64,000 nucleotides of DNA from the NCBI GenBank assembly GCA_009785525.1, contig WQWC01000002.1, positions 60,814-124,813 on the forward strand, in the 5' to 3' direction. This document shows positions 18,484 through 28,393 of the stretch, piece by piece (positions within the stretch are counted from its first letter, which is position 1; each line of letters opens with the position of its first letter). The notes below the pieces were generated by a model. That model was not told the DNA's origin, made no database searches, and saw only the letters and a list, made by a program, of their open reading frames with translations. Made by a program: the position numbers and the translations under genes. This stretch comes from Oscillospiraceae bacterium (lineage in GTDB: Bacteria; Bacillota; Clostridia; Oscillospirales; Oscillospiraceae).

Positions 18484-20782
18484 CATCCTCCAACAACCCC
18501 AACACCTCGGCACAGAGTTCTTCCGCTATCTCTGCGTCTGCGCTTTCCGCCCGTATGCGGATAGCGTTTTTTGTCCGCAGCGGCGATATCAACACCGTGC
18601 CGGATTGCACGCCGAATCTTATGCCGTCGGAAAACTCCGCGCCCAGTTCGCAGGCGGTTTTTGCCAACTCACCCATAACCTCAGCCCTGGCACGGTTGAG
18701 GGTAATCTCCCGTTCGATTCTTGCAAATTTAGGCACTTTCCGCTCCACCAGGTCTGTGAGGGTGATGCCATCTTTTTTCATCCGCGCACAGATCAATGCC
18801 GCGGCAAAAACTCCGTCACGCAACGGGCGCAGATCTCCATAGAGCACCTCTGCCGCATCTCCGTCTCGCCCCAGCCGATAGATTTCCGCGTGATACGGCT
18901 CGGAGAGCGTTTCAATCGCCATCGGGGCATCGAATGGGACGGCGAGTCTGCTTCTGCCGTGTTCGAGCTCAATTGTGCAAATTAATGCCAGCATCTGCGC
19001 CGGGGTGAATTGCTGCCCGTCTTCGCCTTCGGCATATAGCTCAGTGCCGTCATCTCCGACCGCGAACCGGGGTATACCTGTCGATTCCTCCGTGACAGTA
19101 CAACCGAGAAACGTCAACGCCTTTTCAAGCGCCTTGTTTTGTGGCTCCCCGCCTGTAACGGACACCGCAAGTCCTAAGGCATCTCCCTCGTGCGAAAACG
19201 CGTATTTCATCGCGGCGGCGGCATAGATTTCAGCAACGCCGCGCAAATCTTCCGCGCGGCCTGTCTTGCCTGTGTACGGCAAATCATCCTTGTCGGCGAT
19301 TGACGACAATTCTCGCTCCAGCACGTGGGGCAAGGCTCCGCCGGCTTTGCCGAAGAATGTGAGGTCTATTTCCGCAAGCCTCTGACTCACGCAGATTGTC
19401 AACGGCAGGTCCATGCGCTCTCCAACGAATGACGCACAGGATGGCAAGCCGGAATCGAACCTCAGCAGTTCCGCGCCCCCGGCGCAGACGCCGCAGCCGA
19501 TTGCCTCGGCGGCGATTCTGGCCTCTTCTCCATCAGAATGTCCGAGGCCGACCCTGCCGAAACTCGCGGCGGCCCGGCCCAGCTTCAGGCAAATCTCGGC
19601 GGTCAATTCCGTGCCGAGGCCGCCTGAAATAACGCCCCGCGCGGTGAACGACACCCCGGCCTTTATATGCCCGTGGGTTATACTGCTTCTCACAGTCTTC
19701 CCTGCCGGAATCTGCCTCTCTGGCCAGATTTTGACGGCTTCGGCAATCACCGCCTGTTCGCCGACGACTGTTCCCTCGCCGATCACCGCGCCCTCAAACA
19801 CGGCGGCGGATTTGCCTATAGCGGCCCCTTTGCATATCACCGCGCCATCAATCACCGCACCGTCCGAAATCGACGCACCATTAACAACGGAATCCCTGAC
19901 AACACCGGCAATGTCAGAGCCTTCGCCAATCACGGCGCGGGGGCCGATTTCAGCGCCCCGCCGCAGTGTAACGCCGCGTCCTATATATATAGGCGGCATT
20001 ATCGTCACGCCATCCGGCATAGGTGACGCGCTGTATACGCCGGGCCTGATTTCCGACACGCGAATATCAGCTTTTACCCGCCCCTCCAGCATGTCAACGG
20101 CGCACCTGCGATAGGCTTCAGAGCTGCCGATATCGCACCAGTAACCTTTCTGCGCCATGCCGTAAAGTCCGCGGTTTTCGGCAAGTATGTCAGGGAAAAA
20201 CTCTTTGCCGAAATCATATTTTCTGCCGGGCGGGACTTTACTTTTAAACAGCGCGGGGGAGAGAATGTATATTCCTGTATTTATCGTGTTTGTCACAACG
20301 CCTTCCCACGGCGGCTTTTCTATGAACCCGGCAATCCGCCCATCCTCCCGCGTGACAACAAGACCGTATTCCAGCGGCTCCGGGTGCTCATACAGCGCGA
20401 TTGTCGCTTCGGACATTTTTGCTTTGTGGAAAGTCATCAGGTCTCTCAGGTCGAAGTCGCATACGCAGTCGCCGGAGATTACGAGGAAGTCATCGTCCCC
20501 GATAAATTCAGCGCAGGCTCGCACGCTGCCGGCAGTTCCCAGCGCCTCACGCTCAATACTCGTGTGGAGTTTAATCCCGCACCTGTCGGAAATGTAGCTT
20601 ATTATCGACTCCGGCATAAATTTAAGCGTCAGGCACGCTTCGGTAACACCATTTTTCTCCAGAAGCTGTAAGATATATTCCAGCGCCGGGGCGTCTAACA
20701 GGCGCGCCATTGGCTTCGGTTCATTCATGCTGACAGGCCGCAGCCGCGTACCTTCTCCTCCGGCCATGATAACTGCTTTCAC
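18461..20782 (-). CDS. NDP-sugar (mannose-1-phosphate) pyrophosphorylase / left-handed beta-helix / phosphomannomutase-like fusion
   Basis: MKAVIMAGGEGTRLRPVSMNEPKPMARLLDAPALEYIL; hexapeptide repeats (PSITAP antisense region); C-terminal PGM-like region. Confidence 0.88.
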   Translation of the reverse strand: MKAVIMAGGEGTRLRPVSMNEPKPMARLLDAPALEYILQLLEKNGVTEACLTLKFMPESIISYISDRCGIKLHTSIEREALGTAGSVRACAEFIGDDDFLVISGDCVCDFDLRDLMTFHKAKMSEATIALYEHPEPLEYGLVVTREDGRIAGFIEKPPWEGVVTNTINTGIYILSPALFKSKVPPGRKYDFGKEFFPDILAENRGLYGMAQKGYWCDIGSSEAYRRCAVDMLEGRVKADIRVSEIRPGVYSASPMPDGVTIMPPIYIGRGVTLRRGAEIGPRAVIGEGSDIAGVVRDSVVNGASISDGAVIDGAVICKGAAIGKSAAVFEGAVIGEGTVVGEQAVIAEAVKIWPERQIPAGKTVRSSITHGHIKAGVSFTARGVISGGLGTELTAEICLKLGRAAASFGRVGLGHSDGEEARIAAEAIGCGVCAGGAELLRFDSGLPSCASFVGERMDLPLTICVSQRLAEIDLTFFGKAGGALPHVLERELSSIADKDDLPYTGKTGRAEDLRGVAEIYAAAAMKYAFSHEGDALGLAVSVTGGEPQNKALEKALTFLGCTVTEESTGIPRFAVGDDGTELYAEGEDGQQFTPAQMLALICTIELEHGRSRLAVPFDAPMAIETLSEPYHAEIYRLGRDGDAAEVLYGDLRPLRDGVFAAALICARMKKDGITLTDLVERKVPKFARIEREITLNRARAEVMGELAKTACELGAEFSDGIRFGVQSGTVLISPLRTKNAIRIRAESADAEIAEELCAEVLGLLEDEKSIPPA

Positions 20783-20814
20783 GACATCAACCCCCGTTTT
20801 AATAGTAAAGCACT

Positions 20815-20842
20815 ACGTTCCCGCCCTTTGCGGGCGGGAACG
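20815..20842. terminator. Perfect GC-rich hairpin
   Basis: cgttcccgccctttgcgggcgggaacg. Confidence 0.5.
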
Positions 20843-20922
20843 CAAAACATACTATAATTATTGGTCGATATCGTGAAATTTATTCGCTATGTGGAGGGTT
20901 AAAGCCTTCGTTTGTTTTTATA

Positions 20923-20974
20923 TGGCGGGGCGTCGTCTCCGACCGCCCGCGGACGACCGGGACGGCCGCCCCTA
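20923..20974. repeat. Dispersed palindromic repeat, family A
   Basis: atggcggggcgtcgtctccgaccgcccgcggacgaccgggacggccgcccctac. Confidence 0.6.
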
Positions 20975-22072
20975 CATAGGCGTATATTCCATACCAAAGG
21001 CCTCTGCCACTTCGCGGCAAACTAGCTTTCCGTTGTAGGTATTTACCCCAAGCTTCAGGCCGGGGTCTGTTTCGATAGCTTTCTCCAGTCCCATGTCGGC
21101 AATCTTTATGCCATAGCCTAACGTCGCGTTGGTCAGGGCAAATGTGGACGTCTGACTCACCGCGCCCGGCATGTTGGCCACGCAGTAGTGTATAACGCCG
21201 TCCACAACAAACGTCGGGTCGTTGTGATAGGTGATCCTTGTCGTCTCGCAGCAGCCGCCCTGATCGACAGCCACATCCACGATTACCGAGCCTGGTTTCA
21301 TTTTTTTAAGGTACTCTTTCTTAATCAGCTTCGGGGCTTTCGCGCCGGGTATCAGCACCGCGCCGATTACAAGATCGGCTTTCATAACAGCCGCTTCCAC
21401 CGCGGCGGGGGTTGAATACACGGTTTGAATGCTGTTACCGAACACATCGTCCAGATAGTAAAGGCGGTCTATATTGTTGTCCATTATCGTCACATTCGCA
21501 CCAAGGCCGATGGCCATTTTCATCGCCGACACGCCAACCACGCCGCCGCCGATTATCACGCATTCTGCATTTTTCACGCCAACGGCACCGCCAAGCAGTA
21601 CTCCACTGCCGCCCATCGGCTTTTCCAGACAGCGCGCACCGACTTGTATGCTGAGTTTTCCGGCTATCTCACTCATTGGCCGCAGAAGGGGCAATCCGCC
21701 CGACGCGTCCCGAATGGTTTCGTACGCGACCGCTTTCGCGCGGCGTTCAAGCAGCGCTTCTATCAATGATCTTTCCGCCGCGAGGTGGAGATAGGCGTAA
21801 AGAATCTGGTTCTCCCGGATTAGCGGGAACTCTTCTTCCAGTGGCTCTTTCACCTTGACAATCATGTCACAGGTATCCCATATTTCTTTGGCAGTGGCTA
21901 TAATTTTCGCCCCTGCCGCGGCGTATTCCTCATCCGTCAGGGAAGATCCCAAACCCGCCCCGGCTTGCACAAAAACCTCATGCCCGCGGTTAATATAATC
22001 CTTAACATTGCTCGGCGTCAGGCCGACGCGGTATTCGTTCTGTTTGATTTCTGTAACTGTGCCTACTTTCAC
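20972..22072 (-). CDS. ald: Alanine dehydrogenase
   Basis: MKVGTVTEIKQNEYRVGLTPSNVKDYINRGHEVFVQAGAGLGSSLTDEEY; VIIGGGVVGVSAMKMAIGLGANVTIMD. Confidence 0.96.
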   Translation of the reverse strand: MKVGTVTEIKQNEYRVGLTPSNVKDYINRGHEVFVQAGAGLGSSLTDEEYAAAGAKIIATAKEIWDTCDMIVKVKEPLEEEFPLIRENQILYAYLHLAAERSLIEALLERRAKAVAYETIRDASGGLPLLRPMSEIAGKLSIQVGARCLEKPMGGSGVLLGGAVGVKNAECVIIGGGVVGVSAMKMAIGLGANVTIMDNNIDRLYYLDDVFGNSIQTVYSTPAAVEAAVMKADLVIGAVLIPGAKAPKLIKKEYLKKMKPGSVIVDVAVDQGGCCETTRITYHNDPTFVVDGVIHYCVANMPGAVSQTSTFALTNATLGYGIKIADMGLEKAIETDPGLKLGVNTYNGKLVCREVAEAFGMEYTPM

Positions 22073-22236
22073 TTATATACCCCTTTCTTTTGGTGATGTG
22101 TTATTTTACGATATTTTCAAAAAAAAGGGAAGTGTAAATTTAAAAAAATTTTACTTCTTCCCTTTCGTGTACTAAAGCGCGCCCCTGAACGGCTGATTCC
22201 GTAGGGGCGCACTTTGCGCGTGCTAAATTTTAATTC

Positions 22237-22929
22237 TCAATTTTCAACTGCCAATTCAAATTTATACCCCACGCCCCATACTGTCTTCAGTGACCATTTA
22301 TCGCTCACATTCTCCAGCTTTTCGCGCAGGCGTTTTATATGTACGTCCACCGTGCGAGAGTCGCCGAAGTAGTCGAATCCCCAGACTTCATCCAGCAGCT
22401 GGTTGCGGGTGTATACTCTGTTCGGTGAGGATGCGAGGTGGAACAGCAGCTCCATCTCTTTCGGCGGGGCTTCTACCCTTTTGTCGTTCACGTACAACTC
22501 AAACGAATCCATATCGATCACCAGTTTGTCGAATACCAGCTTCCTGTCTCGGTCGTTGGAATCGCCGTCCACGCGGCGCATTACGGCGCGGACTCGGGCC
22601 AGGAGTTCCCCAACCTCGAACGGTTTTGTCAGATAATCATCCGCCCCGGCGTCCAGGCCCATGACCTTGTCTGCAGTTTCACCCTTGGCGGTCAGCATGA
22701 TTACCGGGACTTTCGATTGCGCCCGAATCTCCCGCAATACGCCCCAGCCATCTAAAATAGGCAACATTATATCCAGCAGGACGAGATCCGGCGATATATT
22801 CTCAAACTCCGTCAGGCCGACAGCCCCGTTACCGGCAATAAAAACGGTGAACCCAGCCTTCTCCATATACAGCCGCAAAAGCTCTGCAATATTGTTGTCG
22901 TCTTCTATAATCAACGCTTTTTTTGACAT
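22237..22929 (-). CDS. OmpR/PhoB-family response regulator
   Basis: MSKKALIIEDDNNIAELLRLYMEKAGF...DLVLLDIMLPILDGWGV; winged helix RTVDVHIKRLREKLE. Confidence 0.95.
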   Translation of the reverse strand: MSKKALIIEDDNNIAELLRLYMEKAGFTVFIAGNGAVGLTEFENISPDLVLLDIMLPILDGWGVLREIRAQSKVPVIMLTAKGETADKVMGLDAGADDYLTKPFEVGELLARVRAVMRRVDGDSNDRDRKLVFDKLVIDMDSFELYVNDKRVEAPPKEMELLFHLASSPNRVYTRNQLLDEVWGFDYFGDSRTVDVHIKRLREKLENVSDKWSLKTVWGVGYKFELAVEN

Positions 22930-22981
22930 GTTGGTCACCTCTTTTTTTGTGTGGGACAAAACACCCAACCCTGCGGAGTCA

Positions 22982-23048
22982 CCCTCTTTAGTAAAGAGGG
23001 TGGAGAACGCGCAACGCCAAACCTTGCCCTCTTTAGTAAAGAGGGTGC
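22982..23048. repeat. Two copies of ccctctttagtaaagaggg hairpin (family D)
   Basis: Same 19-nt inverted repeat twice, followed by gcagtcggcgggtgctttgt. Confidence 0.7.
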
Positions 23049-23185
23049 CGACCGCAGTCGGCGGGTGCTTTGTCTGTTGGCTTGTGGCAATCATACCACG
23101 GGGCGCCGGGGACGACGCCCCCTACATTGGCCGTTCGTAGGCGAAATGGCGGACAAATACATCAGCGGACGCGCAGTGCGCGCCC

Positions 23186-24193
23186 CTACGATTTTATCTG
23201 CCGTATATCCTCGCCTCGGAACTCACGCACCGTGTATTCGCCTTCCAGTCGGGATACTATCTGTTCCGTGTAGTTGTTCCGCAGTTCTTCTTGGCTCATG
23301 TTTGTGCTTATTATCGTCTTCTTGCCCGTTATCAGGCGGGTATTTACAATCTCGTACAGCACGCTTTTGGTGAACGCCGTGACAAGCTCCGTGCCTAAAT
23401 CGTCGATAATCAGCAGGTCGCATTCTAGCATTCTTTTTGTCTCACGCCTGGCCTCCTGCCGATCCTCTTCTTCTCTTGAAAACTTCGCGTCCTCAAACTT
23501 GGCGAAAATCGCCCCCGCCGTGTCGTATACTACAGAGAATCCGGATTCCGCGACTACTCTGGCGATACATGCAGACAGGAATGTTTTGCCCAATCCCGGC
23601 GCGCCGGTAAAGAACAGATTATCCGCCCTTGCCCCGAACTTATACGCGTACTGCCTGCAAGTCTCAAAAATAATCCCCATCGCCCGCCGTGGGGACACGC
23701 CGTTCGCGTTCGGCTCGTCGCTGTAGTAATCGAGCCGGAATGTCTCGAACGTCTCCGCTCCTAGCTTTAGCAGGTTGCTCAAATCCAGGCTCTGTTCCTG
23801 CCTGTACAACGCTATCAGGCACTCGCATGGCTCGGTTGCGTTGATAAACCCGGTATCGCGGCAGCTTATGCATAGCGGGTCGTCGTTCAGATACCCGTCG
23901 GCAAATCCGGCTTTAACTATTTCGCGGTGCCGCTGTTGCTGCAAGTCCAGATTCTTCTCGCGGATTTGCCCACCCCGCCCGGCGGCGTCCTTATCCAGGG
24001 CGGCGGCCAGAAGCTCCGCCATTGTGCCGCGCAATTGGGCATCCAGCTCCCGCACGCTCGGGGCTCTCGCGTATACCTCCAGCTGTCGTCTAGCAAACTG
24101 TTCTTCATGATTATGGCGTCGGGATTCCAACACGCCGCGGGCGCGGGCTAATAGTTTTCCGTCGTATGTCATATGTGACCTCCGATGGGACAT
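23186..24193 (-). CDS. DnaC/DnaI-like AAA+ helicase loader ATPase
   Basis: FTGAPGLGKTFLSACIARVV, CDLLIIDDLGTE, KKTIISTNMSQEEL. Confidence 0.92.
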   Translation of the reverse strand: MSHRRSHMTYDGKLLARARGVLESRRHNHEEQFARRQLEVYARAPSVRELDAQLRGTMAELLAAALDKDAAGRGGQIREKNLDLQQQRHREIVKAGFADGYLNDDPLCISCRDTGFINATEPCECLIALYRQEQSLDLSNLLKLGAETFETFRLDYYSDEPNANGVSPRRAMGIIFETCRQYAYKFGARADNLFFTGAPGLGKTFLSACIARVVAESGFSVVYDTAGAIFAKFEDAKFSREEEDRQEARRETKRMLECDLLIIDDLGTELVTAFTKSVLYEIVNTRLITGKKTIISTNMSQEELRNNYTEQIVSRLEGEYTVREFRGEDIRQIKS

Positions 24194-24233
24194 CCCACTT
24201 CCTCCTTCATGCGCGAAGGGGGAAGTGGGCGTC

Positions 24234-25196
24234 CTAATCCTCTTGCAGTTTTTTCAGATAGCTCTCCATCCGTTCCACCTCGCTCATATCCAGTTCGTTG
24301 AACTTCTGCGGATTTTCGCTCGTTTTCGGTTTCTGATTCTTCGCAGCTCTGGTGTCTTTCTTTAGAATATCTTCCGGCGTGTAGAGTTTCTTTTCGTGCC
24401 AGTTTTTTATTATCGAGTCTATATATGCCCAGCTGAGTTTGCCTGTTTTCAGCACCGTCCTGTCATAGGCAATTTCAATTGCATCACTTTTAAAGCCCAT
24501 TCCTATCCACTCGTCAACATAGCGTTTTTCAGAGCTTGCGAGATCCCTATCGCGAATCTTCAGCGCCGACCTGATTTTACCCCTGGCGGATTTCCTTTCT
24601 TCCAGCGATTTTAAATACGCATCCGCTTTATCAAGGGAGAAAATTTCTTCCCGGTGCCATGTGTAGGCGGCTTTTTCTATGTACCGCATTCCTGGCGGGC
24701 GGCTTGCGCCTTTTTTGCGGCTCTCTGACATACAATGCGTCATCAACAGCAGGATAACCTCCGGCGGCAAACCCAGGTTGTCATATATTCCGAACAGGCG
24801 CGTCAGATCATCCGGGGATAGAATTTTGCCCAAACTGCGCTGAGCTTCCTCCACCAAAACGGAGAAGTCAGAGCTGTTCTCCAGCTCGTGCTTTATCTCC
24901 TCGGTCGAATACACCCGCGGCGCTTCATCCGGCGGCAGATTGTCAATATCTGCGCCGATTTCGCCGCACTCAATAAGCCGCAAACGGGAGAGCGTCGCCA
25001 TCGCCGTCCTGACAGCGCCCGGAGATTGCCCTATCGCGCGGCTTGCCTCCTCGGATGAGCTTTGTCCCCCGGTCCTCAATATGTACAGATACAGCAGGGC
25101 CGCGTCCCCGTCCCCGTCCCGTATCAGCTTGTCCACAGTCTGCCCCGAAAGCGTAATGACTTCCGCCCCGGGCAGCTTAAATCTCATATCAGCCAT
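24234..25196 (-). CDS. DnaD domain protein
   Basis: LGKILSPDDLTRLFGIYDNLGLPPEVILLLMTHC...YIEKAAYTWHREEI; SYAYIDSIIKNWHEK-type motif; adjacent to dnaI-like gene. Confidence 0.9.
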   Translation of the reverse strand: MADMRFKLPGAEVITLSGQTVDKLIRDGDGDAALLYLYILRTGGQSSSEEASRAIGQSPGAVRTAMATLSRLRLIECGEIGADIDNLPPDEAPRVYSTEEIKHELENSSDFSVLVEEAQRSLGKILSPDDLTRLFGIYDNLGLPPEVILLLMTHCMSESRKKGASRPPGMRYIEKAAYTWHREEIFSLDKADAYLKSLEERKSARGKIRSALKIRDRDLASSEKRYVDEWIGMGFKSDAIEIAYDRTVLKTGKLSWAYIDSIIKNWHEKKLYTPEDILKKDTRAAKNQKPKTSENPQKFNELDMSEVERMESYLKKLQED

Positions 25197-25448
25197 AGGA
25201 GTATTATACCAGAAATGATGGCGATGGGCAAGTGCGGGTTTGAAGAAGATTGCCGCTCCCTACGGGGGGCGCACCATCCTTAGGGGCAGCTCATTGGCCG
25301 TCCGCGGCGAGGAACATCCCCCTTCCCCCTTCGTGCGTGAAGAGGGAAGGGGGATGTTCCTTATCGCACATGCGGCAACCACACCCCACACACACCAAAA
25401 CGGGCGCACCCAAACAGTGCGCCCGCTTCAAATCTCACGCAAACTCCG

Positions 25449-26945
25449 TCAATCCGCTGCGTTGAAGGTTATCTCCAGCTCCAGAACCTCGCCATCACGC
25501 CAGATTGTTATGTCTGCCGTGTCTCCCGCACGGTGGCGGCGCGTGCGCATTATAAGCTCCTGGTGAGTCATCACGCGATAGTTTTCTAAATGGGTAACTA
25601 TATCACCCGCTTGAATCCCTGCGGCTTCGGCGGCGGAGCCGGGAGTGACCGACTCAATGTACGCGCCGCGCTCCCAACCGCGATACGCAGCCACAGCACT
25701 TGTAACCGTGCTAACGTAAACACCCATGCGTGCCCTGGGGATAAAGCCGTGCTCAATAAGCTCGGAGGCTATCGCTATCGCGTCGTTAATCGGGATGGCA
25801 AAGCCTATCCCCTCAACGGAGGCCAATCTATCGGCGGCCAGCTTTGCCGTTACAATGCCTATCACCTCGCCGCTGATATTATACACCGGCCCGCCGGAAT
25901 TGCCGGGGTTGACGGCGGCACTTAACTGAAACGTGTTGATGGTCCTGTCCTCAACCGTGACAACCCGCTCTAACGCTGAGACTATGCCGTCAGTCATTGT
26001 ATAAGTGAGATCCCCGAACGGATTGCCAACGGCGTACACGCGCTGGCCGACGCGGAGTTCATCACTGTCGCCTATCACGACCGGCATAAGTCCGCCGGCT
26101 TCTATTTTGATGACCGCGACATCGCTTTGCGCGTCATGGCCGATGACCCGCGCCTCATAGGCTGAACCGTTGAACAAATAAACCGTGATCGGCTGATCCG
26201 CCAAATAGGCGGGTTCTATCACGTGATAGTTGGTCAGAATATACCCGTCTGCGGAGACGATGAATCCCGACCCGGACGCGCGGCCCGGCTGCGTCAAATC
26301 GAATCTGCCGCCGCTCCCGGCACGAATCGCCACCACTTGCTGGATTGCAACATCGTAAATATCGGCGGCAGACATGGTGTAAGGTGGCAGAGGCAAAAAC
26401 ATTCCGCTGTCGGGCGTTGTGCCCGGCGTCATGCCCGCCGGTTCAGTCCGCGGCCCAGGTTCCGCGCCAAGCACGACCTGGTTAACGGTGGGGAAATCCC
26501 CGCTTCTGATCCGAAACTCAATGGCTCCGTAAGCGGCGGCGATGCTTATAGCAGCGCACGCAGCAATCAAGCCCACGGCCCGCCAGAACCTTTTAGGCTT
26601 AGGCTCTGGCTTTGTTTGTTCTTTGCGATATTCGCCTCTGACAATCCCGGGTGAGTACATGCTCTCCTGCACCGCTTCTGAGTACGCCGGTTCACGCCAC
26701 ATATCGCGTAGCGGTTCAATTACGACCGGGGCGGTTTCCGTTGCGGCGGTTTGGGCAATGTATCCCGACGCAAGCTCCACCGCGATTTCCGCGACATACT
26801 CCGGCAAGGGTTCCGGAATCGGCTCAATGGTTTCCGTGATGGTCTCGGTCGGCGGCCCGCTCCGTTGCATGATTAAATAGATATCCGGCGCATCGTAACG
26901 TTCCGCAGGCGCGCCGGGTCTGAGTTGGTTGTCACTGTGCTGCAT
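25449..26945 (-). CDS. HtrA/DegP-like S1C serine protease with PDZ domain (second copy)
   Basis: TNYHVIEPA, SDVAVIKI, NPGNSGGPV; single TM anchor. Confidence 0.93.
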   Translation of the reverse strand: MQHSDNQLRPGAPAERYDAPDIYLIMQRSGPPTETITETIEPIPEPLPEYVAEIAVELASGYIAQTAATETAPVVIEPLRDMWREPAYSEAVQESMYSPGIVRGEYRKEQTKPEPKPKRFWRAVGLIAACAAISIAAAYGAIEFRIRSGDFPTVNQVVLGAEPGPRTEPAGMTPGTTPDSGMFLPLPPYTMSAADIYDVAIQQVVAIRAGSGGRFDLTQPGRASGSGFIVSADGYILTNYHVIEPAYLADQPITVYLFNGSAYEARVIGHDAQSDVAVIKIEAGGLMPVVIGDSDELRVGQRVYAVGNPFGDLTYTMTDGIVSALERVVTVEDRTINTFQLSAAVNPGNSGGPVYNISGEVIGIVTAKLAADRLASVEGIGFAIPINDAIAIASELIEHGFIPRARMGVYVSTVTSAVAAYRGWERGAYIESVTPGSAAEAAGIQAGDIVTHLENYRVMTHQELIMRTRRHRAGDTADITIWRDGEVLELEITFNAAD

Positions 26946-27069
26946 AGTCAAACCTCCAGATTGTGTCTGTTTATATTTAATATAATAGCCTGATTTTATT
27001 ACGAATGCATGAATAAAGTGAAAAAATTTTTGTTGACAAAAATAAAAACCACCGTCATGGTGGCGGCCT

Positions 27070-27136
27070 TACAGGGGCGGATGGCAATCCGCCCGTTTGT
27101 CAATCTGTATCCGGGACGATTGCCATCGTCCCCTAC
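27070..27136. repeat. Dispersed palindromic repeat, family A
   Basis: tacaggggcggatggcaatccgcccgtttgtcaatctgtatccgggacgattgccatcgtcccctac. Confidence 0.75.
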
Positions 27137-27192
27137 GAATAACAATTACATATGCCCTTGGCTATCTGCGTACCGCAGACGGCGGGTGTTTG

Positions 27193-27423
27193 TTATTGGT
27201 TTTCTATTTCATTTTCTATGGAGCGCAATATATCGCTTGCCCTAACTTCTAATGCTTGGCTAATTCTATAAAATGTTTCAAGTGTAGGTTTGCGTTCACC
27301 CCTCTCTATTGCGCTTAGGTGTGTACGCCCTATATCAGCAAGGCCACTCAAAACTTCTTGTGATACGCCTTTCTTTTCCCTATATTGTTGTATAATTTTA
27401 CCTACTATTACAGCGTCTAGCAT
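27193..27423 (-). CDS. XRE-family HTH transcriptional regulator
   Basis: GKIIQQYREKKGVSQEVLSGLADIGRTHLSAIERGERKPTLETFYRISQAL. Confidence 0.93.
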   Translation of the reverse strand: MLDAVIVGKIIQQYREKKGVSQEVLSGLADIGRTHLSAIERGERKPTLETFYRISQALEVRASDILRSIENEIENQ

Positions 27424-27557
27424 ATTATTTACCCCTCTTCAGTTTATTGTAAATGGGTAAATGATATGCATCGAACACATATGTTGACATCTATGGCTTT
27501 CCGTGATACAATCGCCCGTGCGTGCTGTTTTTGTGCTCGAAAATGAGGTGACAATAT

Positions 27558-27746
27558 ATGATTGACGAAAATATACCAGAAAATCTCTCAAACAGTGAAG
27601 AAGTCAATTTCAAAACTTTATATTTCGGCCTTTTTAACGGCATCAGCCTAATTATTGAAAATACTTTTACATACGAACAGTCTATCGATGCCCTGAAACA
27701 GCTGCAAAGAAAAGCAAAAGATTATTATATAGAGTTTGATGGGTAA
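27558..27746 (+). CDS. Hypothetical small protein divergent from XRE regulator
   Basis: ATG with upstream gaggtgac; 62 aa acidic. Confidence 0.5.
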   Translation: MIDENIPENLSNSEEVNFKTLYFGLFNGISLIIENTFTYEQSIDALKQLQRKAKDYYIEFDG

Positions 27747-27792
27747 GCTAAACAGCAGCTGCACAGCCAAGCTTGACGAAATTGCGGGATAA

Positions 27793-27834
27793 AAGGGAAA
27801 GCGGTTACACTCAAAAGTGTAACCGCTTTCCCTT
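27793..27834. terminator. Terminator of the tRNA operon
   Basis: 19-bp perfect stem aagggaaagcggttacact/agtgtaaccgctttccctt, 4-nt loop. Confidence 0.8.
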
Positions 27835-27852
27835 GCAAGGCTTTTGAAAATC

Positions 27853-27930
27853 TGGTGGAGACTACTGGACTCGAACCAACGACCTCCTGCGTGTGAAGCA
27901 GGCGCTCTAACCAGCTGAGCTAAGCCTCCA
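27853..27930 (-). tRNA. tRNA-Val(CAC), CCA encoded
   Basis: TGGAGGCTTAGCTCAGCTGGTTAGAGCGCCTGCTTCACACGCAGGAGGTCGTTGGTTCGAGTCCAGTAGTCTCCACCA. Confidence 0.93.
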
Positions 27931-28023
27931 AAAACGCGTGAAATGCAAATTATGAATGCTGAACCATTAATTTTGAATACATTCATAATTTAACATTCAA
28001 CATTCATAATTTAGAATAAAAGA

Positions 28024-28098
28024 TGGTGACCCGTACGAGATTCGAACTCGTGTTGCCGCCGTGAAAGGGCGGAGTCTTAACCGCTTGACCAACGGGCC
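28024..28098 (-). tRNA. tRNA-Glu(TTC), CCA encoded
   Basis: GGCCCGTTGGTCAAGCGGTTAAGACTCCGCCCTTTCACGGCGGCAACACGAGTTCGAATCTCGTACGGGTCACCA. Confidence 0.95.
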
Positions 28099-28198
28099 TT
28101 GTCGCCGCTTCGCGGCGAGAGCTGAGTGTTAAGAGTTAAAATGATTTTATATTTTAAGCTCCTATATCTCATATCTAGCGTTCGCAGAGCGAACGCGC

Positions 28199-28275
28199 TG
28201 GTAGCGGCAGCAGGATTTGAACCAGCGACCCTCCGGGTATGAACCGAATGCTCTAGCCAACTGAGCTATGCCGCC
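28199..28275 (-). tRNA. tRNA-Met(CAT), CCA encoded
   Basis: GGCGGCATAGCTCAGTTGGCTAGAGCATTCGGTTCATACCCGGAGGGTCGCTGGTTCAAATCCTGCTGCCGCTACCA. Confidence 0.93.
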
Positions 28276-28393
28276 ACATTACTATGGCCTAAAAAAATTA
28301 TATGAGCGTGGATCATTATACTTTATGTTTTGCCTGTTGTCAACACGTTTTTTTCGTGTATAATATATATCTGATGAAATTGCGGGAGGTTCT

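Noticed and set aside
19413-20114. 233-aa plus-strand ORF opposite the pyrophosphorylase fusion
   Set aside because: Mirror of the hexapeptide-repeat region (ITAPSITAPSE...); codon-bias artefact.
22982-23060. Possible CRISPR array from repeated hairpins
   Set aside because: Only two copies, palindromic, no regular spacers and no cas genes in the window.
26216-26229. Perfect palindrome CTATCACGTGATAG resembling parS (TGTTTCACGTGAAACA)
   Set aside because: Differs at flanking parS positions and lies inside the second htrA coding sequence; probably chance.
27935-28020. AT-rich cattcataatt/aattatgaatg repeats between tRNA genes as a regulatory element
   Set aside because: Simple low-complexity spacer repeats; no consistent secondary structure or motif tied to function.
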